Under the pieces are notes generated by a model. It was given only the letters and a program-made list of their open reading frames with translations. It made no database searches and was not told the origin of the DNA. Of a stretch of DNA of 10,848 bases, positions 1 through 7,049 are shown one piece after another. Source of the DNA: an uncultured bacterium (GTDB lineage Bacteria; Bacillota; Clostridia; Christensenellales; Pumilibacteraceae); the NCBI GenBank assembly GCA_949747725.1, contig CATKFJ010000190.1, positions 1-10,848 of the forward strand, read 5' to 3'. Both the position numbers and the translations under genes were made by a program. Every line of letters starts with the position of its first letter. The first letter of the stretch is position 1.

Positions 1-1428
1 GAAAACAAGTTTCTGTCCTACTTTACGGTAATCGACGCCGCCGAACTCCTCCGTCATAGCAGGCTCGAACACGCGGTTGACGAAATTTATTACAGGCTCA
101 GCCGAACGGAAATTCTCGGCAAGCGCTATATGCGAAGTCTTACCGCCGCTGTTTTCGGCACGCGCTATCGCCGCCGTGAAGTGGACGGGACTGCACCGTC
201 TGAACCCGTATATGGACTGTTTGACGTCGCCGACCACAAACATTTCCGCGCCGGCGTTTTCAAACGTATCGGCTATTGCAGACTGCAACGGATTTACGTC
301 CTGAAACTCGTCTATAAATACATACCCGATATCGCGCGATATCTCCGCCATGCACGCCCCGTCGCGAAGCACTGTATACGCGCCGTGTTCCAGATCGGAA
401 TAATCGATTTTGGCGAGCTTGGCTTTAGCCGCAGCATATTTATCGAGCGCGGCAAGCGCAGTATCGCACAGCGCCTTGACGTAAGGCGCGCTGTTTACGC
501 TTTTGGCTTGTTCCGCCTCCGCAATAAACGATTTGAATTTTTTACAGTCGTTTTTAAGCGATTTAAAACTTTCGTGCAAGTCTTTATCCGTTTCGCTTTT
601 TGCGCGATAGCTTTTAAGCGAAAAGTCGTCTATGAGTCCGTCGAGATAGTCGTTAAGCTCCTCTACCGCTTTTACGTGTTTTTCCATTCCGGCTCGACAA
701 AACTCCGCTTTTAGCGCGTCCGCTTTTTCGCACAACCTGCCGCGCCGCAAAGCCGTAAGCTTATCGAGTTCGGCAAAGTACGCGCTGTCCGGCTTTATGT
801 CGCCGAGATATTCGCGCGGCGACGGCGTAGATAACGCAAACTCCAAAATATCGCTAACGGCGTCGACTACTCCGTCGTCGTTCCTTCGCGTCGACAGCAT
901 TTCGTACATCGCCGTGAAATATTTACCGTTCTCGCCGTCCGATCGCGCTGCGCTCCAAGCCTCCGAAACCGCCTCGCGCACGGCGGCGCGCCGTATAAGA
1001 TTTGCCTCGCCGTCCTCGCACACCGCGGCAGACGGATCGATGCCCACGCAATAGAAATAGTTTTTTACAAGCTTTTGACAGTAGCTGTGAAGCGTGCCTA
1101 TATTGCACACCGACATTGTATCGAGCGCAGAGCGCGCCGCCGCCTTTATATCGGCGGACGACTGCGACTGAACGATCGCCGAAAGCTTTTCGGACAGTTT
1201 TACGCGCATTTCCGCCGCCGCCGCGCGAGTAAACGTGACGATAAGCATTTCGTCAAGGTGCGCGCCGTTTAACAGCTTGTCGATTATCCGCGCGATCATA
1301 ACGGTGGTCTTACCGCTGCCTGCGCCTGCCGATACTATAACGTTGCCGCGCGCCGTTATTGCGCGCAGTTGATTTTCGGTAAAGCCGTGCGCGTTTATTA
1401 TATTGCTTACTTTGTCGAAAGGTATCAT
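1..1428 (-). CDS. addA: AddA, ATP-dependent helicase/nuclease subunit A (partial, N-terminal 476 residues)
   Basis: This is the UvrD-like motor and nuclease subunit of AddAB, which unwinds and resects double-strand ends for RecA loading. The gene starts at the ATG at 1428 and is open to the left edge, so the C-terminal helicase part and the AddA nuclease domain lie outside the window. Visible superfamily 1 motifs in order are the Q-motif TENQ (17-20), Walker A SAGAGSGKT (33-41), IDYSDLE ahead of the second ATPase motif, Walker B DEFQD (373-377), GDVKQSIYGFR (400-410, motif III) and AENFRS (437-442, motif IV). Residues 476 visible compare with about 1,150-1,250 in the family. It lies 23 nt downstream of addB on the same strand, with an AAGGA ribosome site about 6 nt before the ATG, so the two are almost certainly one operon in the usual B-A order. 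The DEFQD motif preceded by IDYSDLE is typical of AddA and argues against PcrA/UvrD. Confidence 0.95.
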   Translation of the reverse strand, partial: MIPFDKVSNIINAHGFTENQLRAITARGNVIVSAGAGSGKTTVMIARIIDKLLNGAHLDEMLIVTFTRAAAAEMRVKLSEKLSAIVQSQSSADIKAAARSALDTMSVCNIGTLHSYCQKLVKNYFYCVGIDPSAAVCEDGEANLIRRAAVREAVSEAWSAARSDGENGKYFTAMYEMLSTRRNDDGVVDAVSDILEFALSTPSPREYLGDIKPDSAYFAELDKLTALRRGRLCEKADALKAEFCRAGMEKHVKAVEELNDYLDGLIDDFSLKSYRAKSETDKDLHESFKSLKNDCKKFKSFIAEAEQAKSVNSAPYVKALCDTALAALDKYAAAKAKLAKIDYSDLEHGAYTVLRDGACMAEISRDIGYVFIDEFQDVNPLQSAIADTFENAGAEMFVVGDVKQSIYGFRRCSPVHFTAAIARAENSGGKTSHIALAENFRSAEPVINFVNRVFEPAMTEEFGGVDYRKVGQKLVF

Positions 1429-1451
1429 AGGTATCCTTATACGATCGGTGA

Positions 1452-4268
1452 TCATTCTCTCGTTTTCGCGTTTCCGCCGCAAACGCCTTTATACGGACAG
1501 CGATCGCACGCGCCGTCCGCCGGCGATCGCTCTATGTATCCGCTCGATATTTCGTCGGCGGCGATGTTTGCGTTTTTAACGCATATATCTATCAGCGCGT
1601 CGAATTCGCCTTTTTCTATCGTAGTCGATTCCCTGCCGCCTATCTTGAGCGTGCCGTCTTTACTGTCCGTACCGACCGAAGCCGAAAACAATTCGGATGA
1701 CGCTTTGCCGCACGCTCCTACACCGTCGGCAAGCGAACGGTCGTACTCGAAAAGCACGTCGGTATCCTTTATCATGCGCCCCGACATAGGTTTCTTTTTA
1801 TCGTCGAACTTAGGCGAAAGATTTACGTAGAACATTCCCGTCACGTTGTACCCGTTGGCTTCCACCGCGTGCGCATACAGCGGCAACTGCATATCTCTGC
1901 CGTTCAAGCACTTCTTTTTACTGAAATCCTTACTGCCCGTTTTATAGTCTATAACGCGCGCATTGTTGCCGCAAACGTCCACTCTGTCTATAAAACCGGC
2001 AAACTTGGTCTTGTTCTTACCGAACGATATCCTTTTTTCAAACGGTTTCTCCGTAGACGACGGGGTGTACATGCCGGCGTTAAGTATTTTTACGTTTGTT
2101 TCGGCAAAGTCTACCGCGTCGTCTATAAGCCGCTCGCACTCGTTCGGCTCGACCGATATATCTTTTTCGTCGATCACCTGTTTTACTATCCTGCCGACTG
2201 CCTCGCGCGAACAGTCGTAGTTTCCGTACTTTATGAACTTTTCCATAAAGTCGTGGACTATTATACCGAAGTCGGGCGCGTCGAGCTTACCTCTGCGCCG
2301 TTCTTTCAGTCCTATGCCGTCGCTCAAAAATCTCTTATACGGACAATCGAACCAATGCGTAAGCTCGCTTACGGACAAAGTATTCTTTTCTATTTCGCCT
2401 ATCGAACGCTCGTGCGGCGCGGCAACGGCGTTTCCGTCGCCGACAGCCTCAAACAGCGAAAGCGCAAACGGAGACTGTTTGCGCGCCGCTATTTCGCGCG
2501 CCGCGCCTGCGGTACACGCGTATTTTTCGAGTATCACGGTATCCGTACGTTTGTCGCCCGTTTTGACTCCGCTCATAGCAAGCGCGCTGTTCATGCCGAC
2601 GCCCGTTATTCGTTCCAAGCTATGCGCAAGCTCGAATATGAGCGAGGACGGTTGAGCGCGTCCGCCCGTGGTATACATACACACGGCGTTTCGCGCATTG
2701 AGTATGACCGCGCGCAATTCTTCTTTTTCGCGGCGGTTCCGATCGAGCGCCGTCGGCTCTATAATACACCCTTGCTTTTTAAGCGCGATAAGTTCCTTGT
2801 CGCCGAGCAGTGCGCTGTCGTTCGTAACGCTCGGCAACAGCCCGTCGTTGAAGTCGGTAACATACAGCATTTTGCACGCCGTCAGCCTGAGCGATTGCGG
2901 CATGGTAACTGTAACGCTGTCCTGCGACCTCGGCAACGATTTGACCTCGACTGCGCGCGCCGCGGAAAAGAATATATCGGCGTCGGCGTCGAAATCGCCG
3001 TCGGCGCTGCCGAACTCGTCCAACAGCGCCGCAAGCGACAGTATGGGTGCGATCATGTCCGTGCCGTCCTTAAACAGCTTGGCTTGTATGTCCTCGAAAT
3101 TTCCGAACTCGAGCGTAGCGCGCACCGCATCCGAAAACTTTTTGCCGCGAAAACTTTCTGTAAGCGCTTTTGCACGGGCGACGGCTGTCATTGCGTCGTC
3201 GTCCTTGATCTTACCGTCGTCGAATACACCGTAAGTAATGCCGCGCGAAGATATATGATTTTGCAGTTTTTCGGCGATCTCTCCGTCCACGCCCGAAAAC
3301 GGATTTTTGCAAAGCGCGACCAACGTTTCGCCGTCTGCCGAATTTTTGAGTTTATATATAAGATCGAGCGCGCCGAGCGGCGGCGTGTCGAACAGAGCTT
3401 TTTTCTCGTCTGAGTAAACGGGAATGCCGTATTCTCGCAGTATGCGCTTTAAAGCGCGCGGTTCGGGGCATACGACGGCAATATCCGAATACTTGCGCTT
3501 TTCGCCGCGCGGCGGCATATCTATATATTCGCGAATACACGCCGCGACCTCTTTATACTCGCTTATTCGGTCGGGCGCGCAGAACAGCGTCATACTGCCG
3601 CGCCGCGCCGCGCCGTCGATCGGTCTTACGGCGTATTCGGTGAATGCCCTCGCATTGGCGGCTATCGCGGAAAATACCCTGCGGTTCAGCCTCGTCGTAT
3701 CGAACTCGCCCACTTTGAATCCTATCGCGAAAAACTCGGCGTTCTTTATGAATTCACTGTCGCACGCAGATATGAGCGCGGTAAGTCGATCGGGCGAATC
3801 GAGCCTGTCCGAGCGTATGGAATCGTACATATTCTTTATGAGTTTTATATCGTTCAGCTTGCTTGCGACGGCGCCCGAAGAAGGAACATCGTCGAGATTT
3901 GCGTCCGACGCGCCCACTTGTAATATTGCGGCGTACGCCTCGCGCGCAAAATCGTTGAACCGCGCCGCGCGTTTGTAGTAAGTAAGCTCGTTCTTTACCG
4001 CGGCTATCGCCTGTGCGGTTATCATAACGCCGCCCTCGCGCGACAAAGTTTTTCTGTCGCCTATCACTCGGCGGCACAACCGCGACAGCGTTAGCACCTC
4101 GAGATCGAGCGCGCCGCGACGCGAAAACAACGCCGCCTCCACGCTTTGAGTATAGCGGTCGGGCGTCAACACTATGTAATACCTGTCGGGCGCAAACTTG
4201 CGCGCATCGAGTTTTGCGGCGAGCGCGGCAAGCGCCTCGGGATAATTATCGAACAAAACCGTTCCCAT
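1452..4268 (-). CDS. addB: AddB, ATP-dependent nuclease subunit B
   Basis: This 938-residue protein is the inactive-helicase plus nuclease partner of AddA in double-strand-break resection. The N-terminal half has AddB-like pieces such as YIVLTPDRYTQS (30-41) and VLTLSRLCRRV; the helicase-like middle contains YVTDFNDGLLPS. The C-terminal PD-(D/E)XK nuclease is well preserved: D761 (FIDRVD), D774-Y-K776 (DYKTG) and Q794 (QLPLYA). Four cysteines match the AddB iron-sulphur staple: C642 (WFDCPYKRF) and the C-x2-C-x5-C cluster C921/C924/C930 near the C-terminus. The N-terminal Walker A (GxxGSGKT) found in most AddB proteins is absent; the residues there read LFDNYPEALAAL. At 938 residues it is also shorter than the roughly 1,150 usual for AddB. 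The start at 4268 is the first codon after a strong extended -10 promoter; no Shine-Dalgarno sequence precedes it. addA follows 23 nt downstream. An AddB function is secure; the loss of nucleotide binding is inferred from sequence only. Confidence 0.92.
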   Translation of the reverse strand: MGTVLFDNYPEALAALAAKLDARKFAPDRYYIVLTPDRYTQSVEAALFSRRGALDLEVLTLSRLCRRVIGDRKTLSREGGVMITAQAIAAVKNELTYYKRAARFNDFAREAYAAILQVGASDANLDDVPSSGAVASKLNDIKLIKNMYDSIRSDRLDSPDRLTALISACDSEFIKNAEFFAIGFKVGEFDTTRLNRRVFSAIAANARAFTEYAVRPIDGAARRGSMTLFCAPDRISEYKEVAACIREYIDMPPRGEKRKYSDIAVVCPEPRALKRILREYGIPVYSDEKKALFDTPPLGALDLIYKLKNSADGETLVALCKNPFSGVDGEIAEKLQNHISSRGITYGVFDDGKIKDDDAMTAVARAKALTESFRGKKFSDAVRATLEFGNFEDIQAKLFKDGTDMIAPILSLAALLDEFGSADGDFDADADIFFSAARAVEVKSLPRSQDSVTVTMPQSLRLTACKMLYVTDFNDGLLPSVTNDSALLGDKELIALKKQGCIIEPTALDRNRREKEELRAVILNARNAVCMYTTGGRAQPSSLIFELAHSLERITGVGMNSALAMSGVKTGDKRTDTVILEKYACTAGAAREIAARKQSPFALSLFEAVGDGNAVAAPHERSIGEIEKNTLSVSELTHWFDCPYKRFLSDGIGLKERRRGKLDAPDFGIIVHDFMEKFIKYGNYDCSREAVGRIVKQVIDEKDISVEPNECERLIDDAVDFAETNVKILNAGMYTPSSTEKPFEKRISFGKNKTKFAGFIDRVDVCGNNARVIDYKTGSKDFSKKKCLNGRDMQLPLYAHAVEANGYNVTGMFYVNLSPKFDDKKKPMSGRMIKDTDVLFEYDRSLADGVGACGKASSELFSASVGTDSKDGTLKIGGRESTTIEKGEFDALIDICVKNANIAADEISSGYIERSPADGACDRCPYKGVCGGNAKTRE

Positions 4269-4271
4269 TAG

Positions 4272-4303
4272 TTTATTATAGCATTACGCGGCTGACAAAA
4301 GCA
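4272..4303 (-). promoter_or_regulatory. addB promoter with extended -10, predicted leaderless start
   Basis: Read on the minus strand, TTGCTT is followed by 18 nt and then TATAAT, with a TG one base before the -10 (TGCTATAAT). Exactly six bases (AAACTA) separate TATAAT from the addB ATG, so a start seven bases after the -10 falls on the A of ATG. There is no Shine-Dalgarno sequence in the region. The -10 match is strong and the -35 is moderate. Confidence 0.75.
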
Positions 4304-4347
4304 AGGTTTTTGTGTCGCTATCGCAACTTTATCCGCTAAAAGCTGAT

Positions 4348-4377
4348 AACAGCCGTAAGTTGAAATACGGCGCTGTT
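4348..4377. other. Imperfect inverted repeat in the addB/lipoprotein divergent region
   Basis: AACAGC-CGTA and TACG-GCGCTGTT form a ten-pair stem with a two-base bulge and an eight-base loop. It sits between the two divergent promoters (about 45 bp upstream of the addB -35 element and 75 bp upstream of the lipoprotein -35). It has no T-run, so it is unlikely to be a terminator; it could be a regulator site. The rest of the 219-bp intergenic region, outside the two promoters, shows nothing else I can name. Confidence 0.35.
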
Positions 4378-4452
4378 TGCCTGTGCAAGCACGCAGATCC
4401 GCTTGTATTAAGCATTTCCCAATAACCAAAAGCAAGAAGTTATATCAAACAT

Positions 4453-4487
4453 TTGCCTTTCGGTCGGCGTTGTGCTATAATGACGGC
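4453..4487 (+). promoter_or_regulatory. Lipoprotein gene promoter with extended -10, predicted leaderless start
   Basis: TTGCCT (4453-4458), a 17-bp spacer, then TATAAT (4476-4481) with TG at 4473-4474. Six bases (GACGGC) follow and then the ATG at 4488. The predicted transcription start is therefore the A of the start codon. No Shine-Dalgarno sequence lies upstream, which agrees with a leaderless mRNA and argues against starts further upstream. Confidence 0.8.
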
Positions 4488-5474
4488 ATGAAACTACACC
4501 TTAGAAAACAGTTGTGCGCGGGACTTGCCGCAACGCTTGCGATGACGGCTCTCGTCGGTTGCAGTACGGAAACTCCCGAATCGACTTTCGATAATCCGCC
4601 GCCGTGGCATGACTCCGCAAATTCGTACGAAAAGCTCGACTATTCGGTCGCGATCTACGACACGACGGACAGCACCGACGAAGACAAACGCGTCAAGATC
4701 GCCGACGGCGCGCTGTCGTACACGCTTACCGAGCTTGAAAGCGGATATGTTTCGCTCGCAATGGAGTTTTCGGTAACTTACGCCGCCGACGCGCCTGCGC
4801 CCGACGCAGGGCTTACCGACAAGATAACAAGCTATGTGGAATTCGAAATGAACAGCCTTGCGGCACGCACAATGACCAAAACCGTTGAGCTTGCCGACCG
4901 TGAGAATACCGTAAATCGGTCTTATACGGTGACCGCCGATTATTTCGTAAATCATACCGCCACGTATATCCAAACAAAGATCGACGGCGCCGCCGAGCAG
5001 ACCATGTCGCTCACGCCCGATCTGTGCCGCGATAACGAAATGATGTTTTATATCGCCCGTGCGCAGAAGATCGGCGAAGGCGTAACCGGCAATTTCAAAA
5101 TGGTAAACATATTCGATTCGTTCAATAAGGGCGAGTTCACGCAATACCGTATCGCTACGTCGTGCGGCGAACTGCACAACCTCGACATAGGCGATTGGGT
5201 AAAAGACTACGGCGTTGAAGCGGTGACCGACGAGGAAACGGGCGTAACGAACTACCCTATTTCGGCGCGGTATACGAGTCTTGTCATAAACGACGAAAAG
5301 CACGGTCCCCCCTATATCGTGCTGTATTCCGAACAGCCGTTTACGTCAGACGGAAAAGAACACAAAAAGATCCCCGTGCGTATCGAATACAGCTCTTACC
5401 GCGGCAGTACGCCGTATCGCCATACCGAATACACGCTTAACGGGTGTTCGTTTACAAAATCTCAAGACATATAA
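4488..5474 (+). CDS. Putative lipoprotein of unknown function
   Basis: This 328-residue protein has a clear lipoprotein signal peptide: basic start MKLHLRKQ, hydrophobic stretch 9-23, and lipobox LVGC with the lipidated cysteine at C25. It would be anchored to the outer face of the membrane. The mature protein begins with a Pro/Ser/Thr-rich linker (STETPESTFDNPPPW) and continues as an acidic, beta-rich domain without transmembrane segments. A stretch around residues 160-205 (TATYIQTKIDGAAEQTMSL...) alternates in a way that suggests antiparallel strands, loosely like DUF3108-type periplasmic proteins, but I do not recognise the family and assign no function. An in-frame start exists further upstream (4377), but the ATG at 4488 is chosen because it begins the signal peptide and sits exactly where the promoter predicts the transcript to start. 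The ATP-grasp gene follows after 2 nt, so they form an operon. Confidence 0.85.
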   Translation: MKLHLRKQLCAGLAATLAMTALVGCSTETPESTFDNPPPWHDSANSYEKLDYSVAIYDTTDSTDEDKRVKIADGALSYTLTELESGYVSLAMEFSVTYAADAPAPDAGLTDKITSYVEFEMNSLAARTMTKTVELADRENTVNRSYTVTADYFVNHTATYIQTKIDGAAEQTMSLTPDLCRDNEMMFYIARAQKIGEGVTGNFKMVNIFDSFNKGEFTQYRIATSCGELHNLDIGDWVKDYGVEAVTDEETGVTNYPISARYTSLVINDEKHGPPYIVLYSEQPFTSDGKEHKKIPVRIEYSSYRGSTPYRHTEYTLNGCSFTKSQDI

Positions 5475-5476
5475 CA

Positions 5477-6352
5477 ATGCCAAAGCACGGACTTATTCTG
5501 GTAAACGCTTATGCGCCCGAGCTGTACACGCGCCAAGTATCTCGACTGAAAGAAGAGTTGGAGCGGCGTTCGGCTATAATGGAAGTTAAACGCAACAACG
5601 AATTTTCGGCAAACATAAAAAACAGTCGTACGGATATCGCTTTTCCGTACGATTTTTGCGTGTTTTTGGATAAAGACAAATACATTTCGCACATGCTCGA
5701 AAAAGCCGGCGTACGGCTGTTCAATACCGCGCGCGCCGTCGAGATCTGCGACGATAAGATGACCACGCATATCGCGCTTGCCGACAGCGGCATTCCAATG
5801 CCCGACACCCTGCCTGCTCCGCTGTGCTACGACAAAACCGCGAAGCCCGACGCCGCAATGCTCGACGCGATAGAACGCAAACTGGGTTACCCCGTAATAG
5901 TAAAGGCTGCGTTCGGTTCGCTCGGCAACGGAGTATTCAAAGCCGATGATCGCGCCGAACTCGAATATCTATGCGAACAGTTAAAACTGCAACCGCATTT
6001 GTTCCAAAAATATATATCCGCGTCGCACGGCAAGGACATGCGCGTGATAGTGATAGGCGGCAAAGTAATAGGCGGAATGATCCGACGTTCCGATAACGGC
6101 GATTTCCGTTCGAATATAGGTCTCGGCGGCAGCGCCGAAGCTTCCGACGTTCCGCAAGACATACGATCCACGGCGGAAAAAGCCGCAAGTATTTTGAGGC
6201 TCGATTACTGCGGTATAGACTTTTTGCTCGGGGATACGCCCATGCTTTGCGAAGTCAATTCCAACGCGTATTTCGACGCATTCGAAAACGCTACGGGTAT
6301 TAACGTTGCCGCTAAGTATGCAGAGCATATTTTAAGCGAAACAGGCGAATAA
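5477..6352 (+). CDS. RimK-like ATP-grasp ligase
   Basis: This 291-residue cytosolic protein belongs to the ATP-grasp carboxylate-amine ligases, which activate a carboxylate as an acyl phosphate with ATP and join it to an amine. It resembles the RimK/LysX branch (glutamate or related amino-acid ligases). Motifs seen: GYPVIVKAAFGSLGNGV with K143 and the glycine-rich loop 147-152, hinge QKYI (177-180), KDMRV (186-190), RRSDNGDFRSNIGLGG (203-218), GIDF with metal ligand D248, and CEVNSN with E259 and N261. The C-terminal ATGIN (272-276) is also RimK-like. About 290-300 residues is the normal length. The start at 5477 (MPKHGLILVN) gives a typical N-terminus two bases after the lipoprotein stop; an upstream in-frame ATG at 5444 would overlap that gene by 31 nt. 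There is no clear Shine-Dalgarno sequence, so translation is probably coupled to the lipoprotein. The substrate cannot be told from sequence. Confidence 0.88.
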   Translation: MPKHGLILVNAYAPELYTRQVSRLKEELERRSAIMEVKRNNEFSANIKNSRTDIAFPYDFCVFLDKDKYISHMLEKAGVRLFNTARAVEICDDKMTTHIALADSGIPMPDTLPAPLCYDKTAKPDAAMLDAIERKLGYPVIVKAAFGSLGNGVFKADDRAELEYLCEQLKLQPHLFQKYISASHGKDMRVIVIGGKVIGGMIRRSDNGDFRSNIGLGGSAEASDVPQDIRSTAEKAASILRLDYCGIDFLLGDTPMLCEVNSNAYFDAFENATGINVAAKYAEHILSETGE

Positions 6353-6363
6353 TTTTCCGCATT

Positions 6364-6400
6364 AAAAAAGCGAGGTCTTAAGATCTCGCTTTTTTATTTT
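6364..6400. terminator. Bidirectional rho-independent terminator
   Basis: AAAAAAGCGAGGTCTTAAG pairs with its near-perfect complement ending CTCGCTTTTTT; there is one G-U pair in the stem. T-runs follow on both strands. It lies just after the ATP-grasp stop (6352) on the plus strand and just after the zinc-ribbon stop (6400) on the minus strand, so it serves both convergent units. Confidence 0.9.
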
Positions 6401-6573
6401 TATCGATTGTTATTATTTCTCATAGCGGCGCGTTGCGCTTTGTGTGCCTTTCTGCATTCGGGGCAACGTGTCGGCTCATGCTCGAAACCTTTTTCAGCAT
6501 AAAATTCCTGTTCACCGGCAGTGAACGTAAATTCTTTTCCGCAATCACGGCAAGTCAAAACTTTGTCTGTCAT
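6400..6573 (-). CDS. Short zinc-ribbon domain protein
   Basis: This 57-residue protein has two Cys-x2-Cys knuckles, C8/C11 (CRDC) and C37/C40 (CPEC), bracketing a conserved core with GEQEFYAEKGF (20-30) and EPTRCPECR. This is the pattern of the short 'probable zinc-ribbon domain' proteins that are common in Clostridia; the four cysteines should bind one zinc ion. The molecular role of the family is not established. The tail is basic and ends in an Asn-rich stretch (RNNNNR). The ATG at 6573 is the only in-frame start after an in-frame stop; an AAAGGAG ribosome site lies upstream with a long spacing of about 13 nt. It is a single-gene unit with its own promoter and a shared terminator. Family membership is confident; function is unknown. 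Confidence 0.88.
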   Translation of the reverse strand: MTDKVLTCRDCGKEFTFTAGEQEFYAEKGFEHEPTRCPECRKAHKAQRAAMRNNNNR

Positions 6574-6624
6574 AGAGTTATGCCATCTCCTTTAAAGATT
6601 CAACTTTTAAAAACAACAGACAAA
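6562..6624 (-). promoter_or_regulatory. Start-codon-occluding leader helix of the zinc-ribbon gene
   Basis: In the mRNA the leader segment UUUGUCUGUUGU (6624-6613) is complementary to AUGACAGACAAA (6573-6562), that is, the start codon plus codons 2-4. All twelve positions pair, ten Watson-Crick and two G-U. The 39-nt loop holds the AAAGGAG ribosome site. The pairing would hide the AUG while leaving the ribosome site exposed. A regulatory role is inferred. Confidence 0.4.
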
Positions 6625-6675
6625 TGGCTATAGACCTTACGCTCTTTGTAAGCAATTTTCAAAACTTGTACAAAT

Positions 6676-6704
6676 ATAATAGCATAATTTTATGTTGTTG
6701 TCAA
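6676..6704 (-). promoter_or_regulatory. Zinc-ribbon gene promoter
   Basis: On the minus strand TTGACA (6704-6699) is followed by a 17-nt spacer and TATTAT (6681-6676), with an extended -10 TG. This is a near-perfect sigma-A promoter. The predicted start is near 6669, giving a leader of about 96 nt. The leader also holds a small hairpin, CTTAC/GTAAG (6636-6652). Confidence 0.85.
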
Positions 6705-6720
6705 TAGTTTTGATAATCAA

Positions 6721-6753
6721 TAAAAACTAACGCCCGAAAATCTTTCGGGCGTT
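6721..6753 (-). terminator. feo operon terminator
   Basis: An 11-bp perfect stem AACGCCCGAAA / TTTCGGGCGTT with a 3-nt loop (6729-6753), followed on the minus strand by AGTTTTTATT. It lies five bases after the stop of the last feo gene. Confidence 0.92.
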
Positions 6754-6758
6754 ATGCG

Positions 6759-7049
6759 TTATTTATCTTTATTCATTTTTTCGGCAATGTCTTTAAAATC
6801 GCACGTTACCTCAGACAAAACGGATACCTCGGGCATTTGCTCGTCCGTATCGGAATACGCATTGTTTTGCGCCGACGGACAGCAACCGCTTTGCGCGCAA
6901 CCCGAACAGCCGCAACCGCACGCCGATCCCGTGCTTTTACCGTCCTTAACGGCTTTTCTGTTTTTCATCATGCGCCACACGCGCCAACCGACGATACCGC
7001 CTATAAACAGGATTATGAGAATTATCAATACTATTTCGAGCGCAGTCAT
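6759..7049 (-). CDS. FeoB-associated Cys-rich membrane protein
   Basis: This 96-residue protein has an N-terminal transmembrane helix (about residues 5-27, VLIILIILFIGGIVGW), then a basic stretch (RMMKNRKAVKDGK) and a cysteine cluster ACGCGCSGCAQSGCC (43-57), then an acidic tail. This is the layout of the FeoB-associated Cys-rich membrane protein family, encoded next to feoB in many Firmicutes; the cysteines may handle Fe(II) at the permease mouth, but the role is not proven. The basic residues after the helix place the Cys-rich part in the cytosol by the positive-inside rule. The start overlaps the feoB stop by one base (TAATG), and a GGAGG ribosome site lies in the end of feoB, so translation is coupled. 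The Asp/Glu-rich extension after the cysteines is longer than in many relatives. Confidence 0.9.
   Translation of the reverse strand: MTALEIVLIILIILFIGGIVGWRVWRMMKNRKAVKDGKSTGSACGCGCSGCAQSGCCPSAQNNAYSDTDEQMPEVSVLSEVTCDFKDIAEKMNKDK

Noticed and set aside
1869..3413. A long plus-strand open frame of 514 codons opposite addB
   Set aside because: It lies entirely antisense to a well-supported addB with nuclease and Fe-S motifs; its Arg/Tyr/Phe-rich translation has no recognisable domain and there is no ribosome site or promoter.
4377..4487. Upstream in-frame start for the lipoprotein
   Set aside because: It would place 37 residues before the signal peptide and lies upstream of the promoter that drives the gene.
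6433..6633. A 66-codon plus-strand open frame over the zinc-ribbon gene
   Set aside because: It is antisense to the zinc-ribbon gene with paired CxxC motifs, a ribosome site and a consensus promoter on the minus strand.
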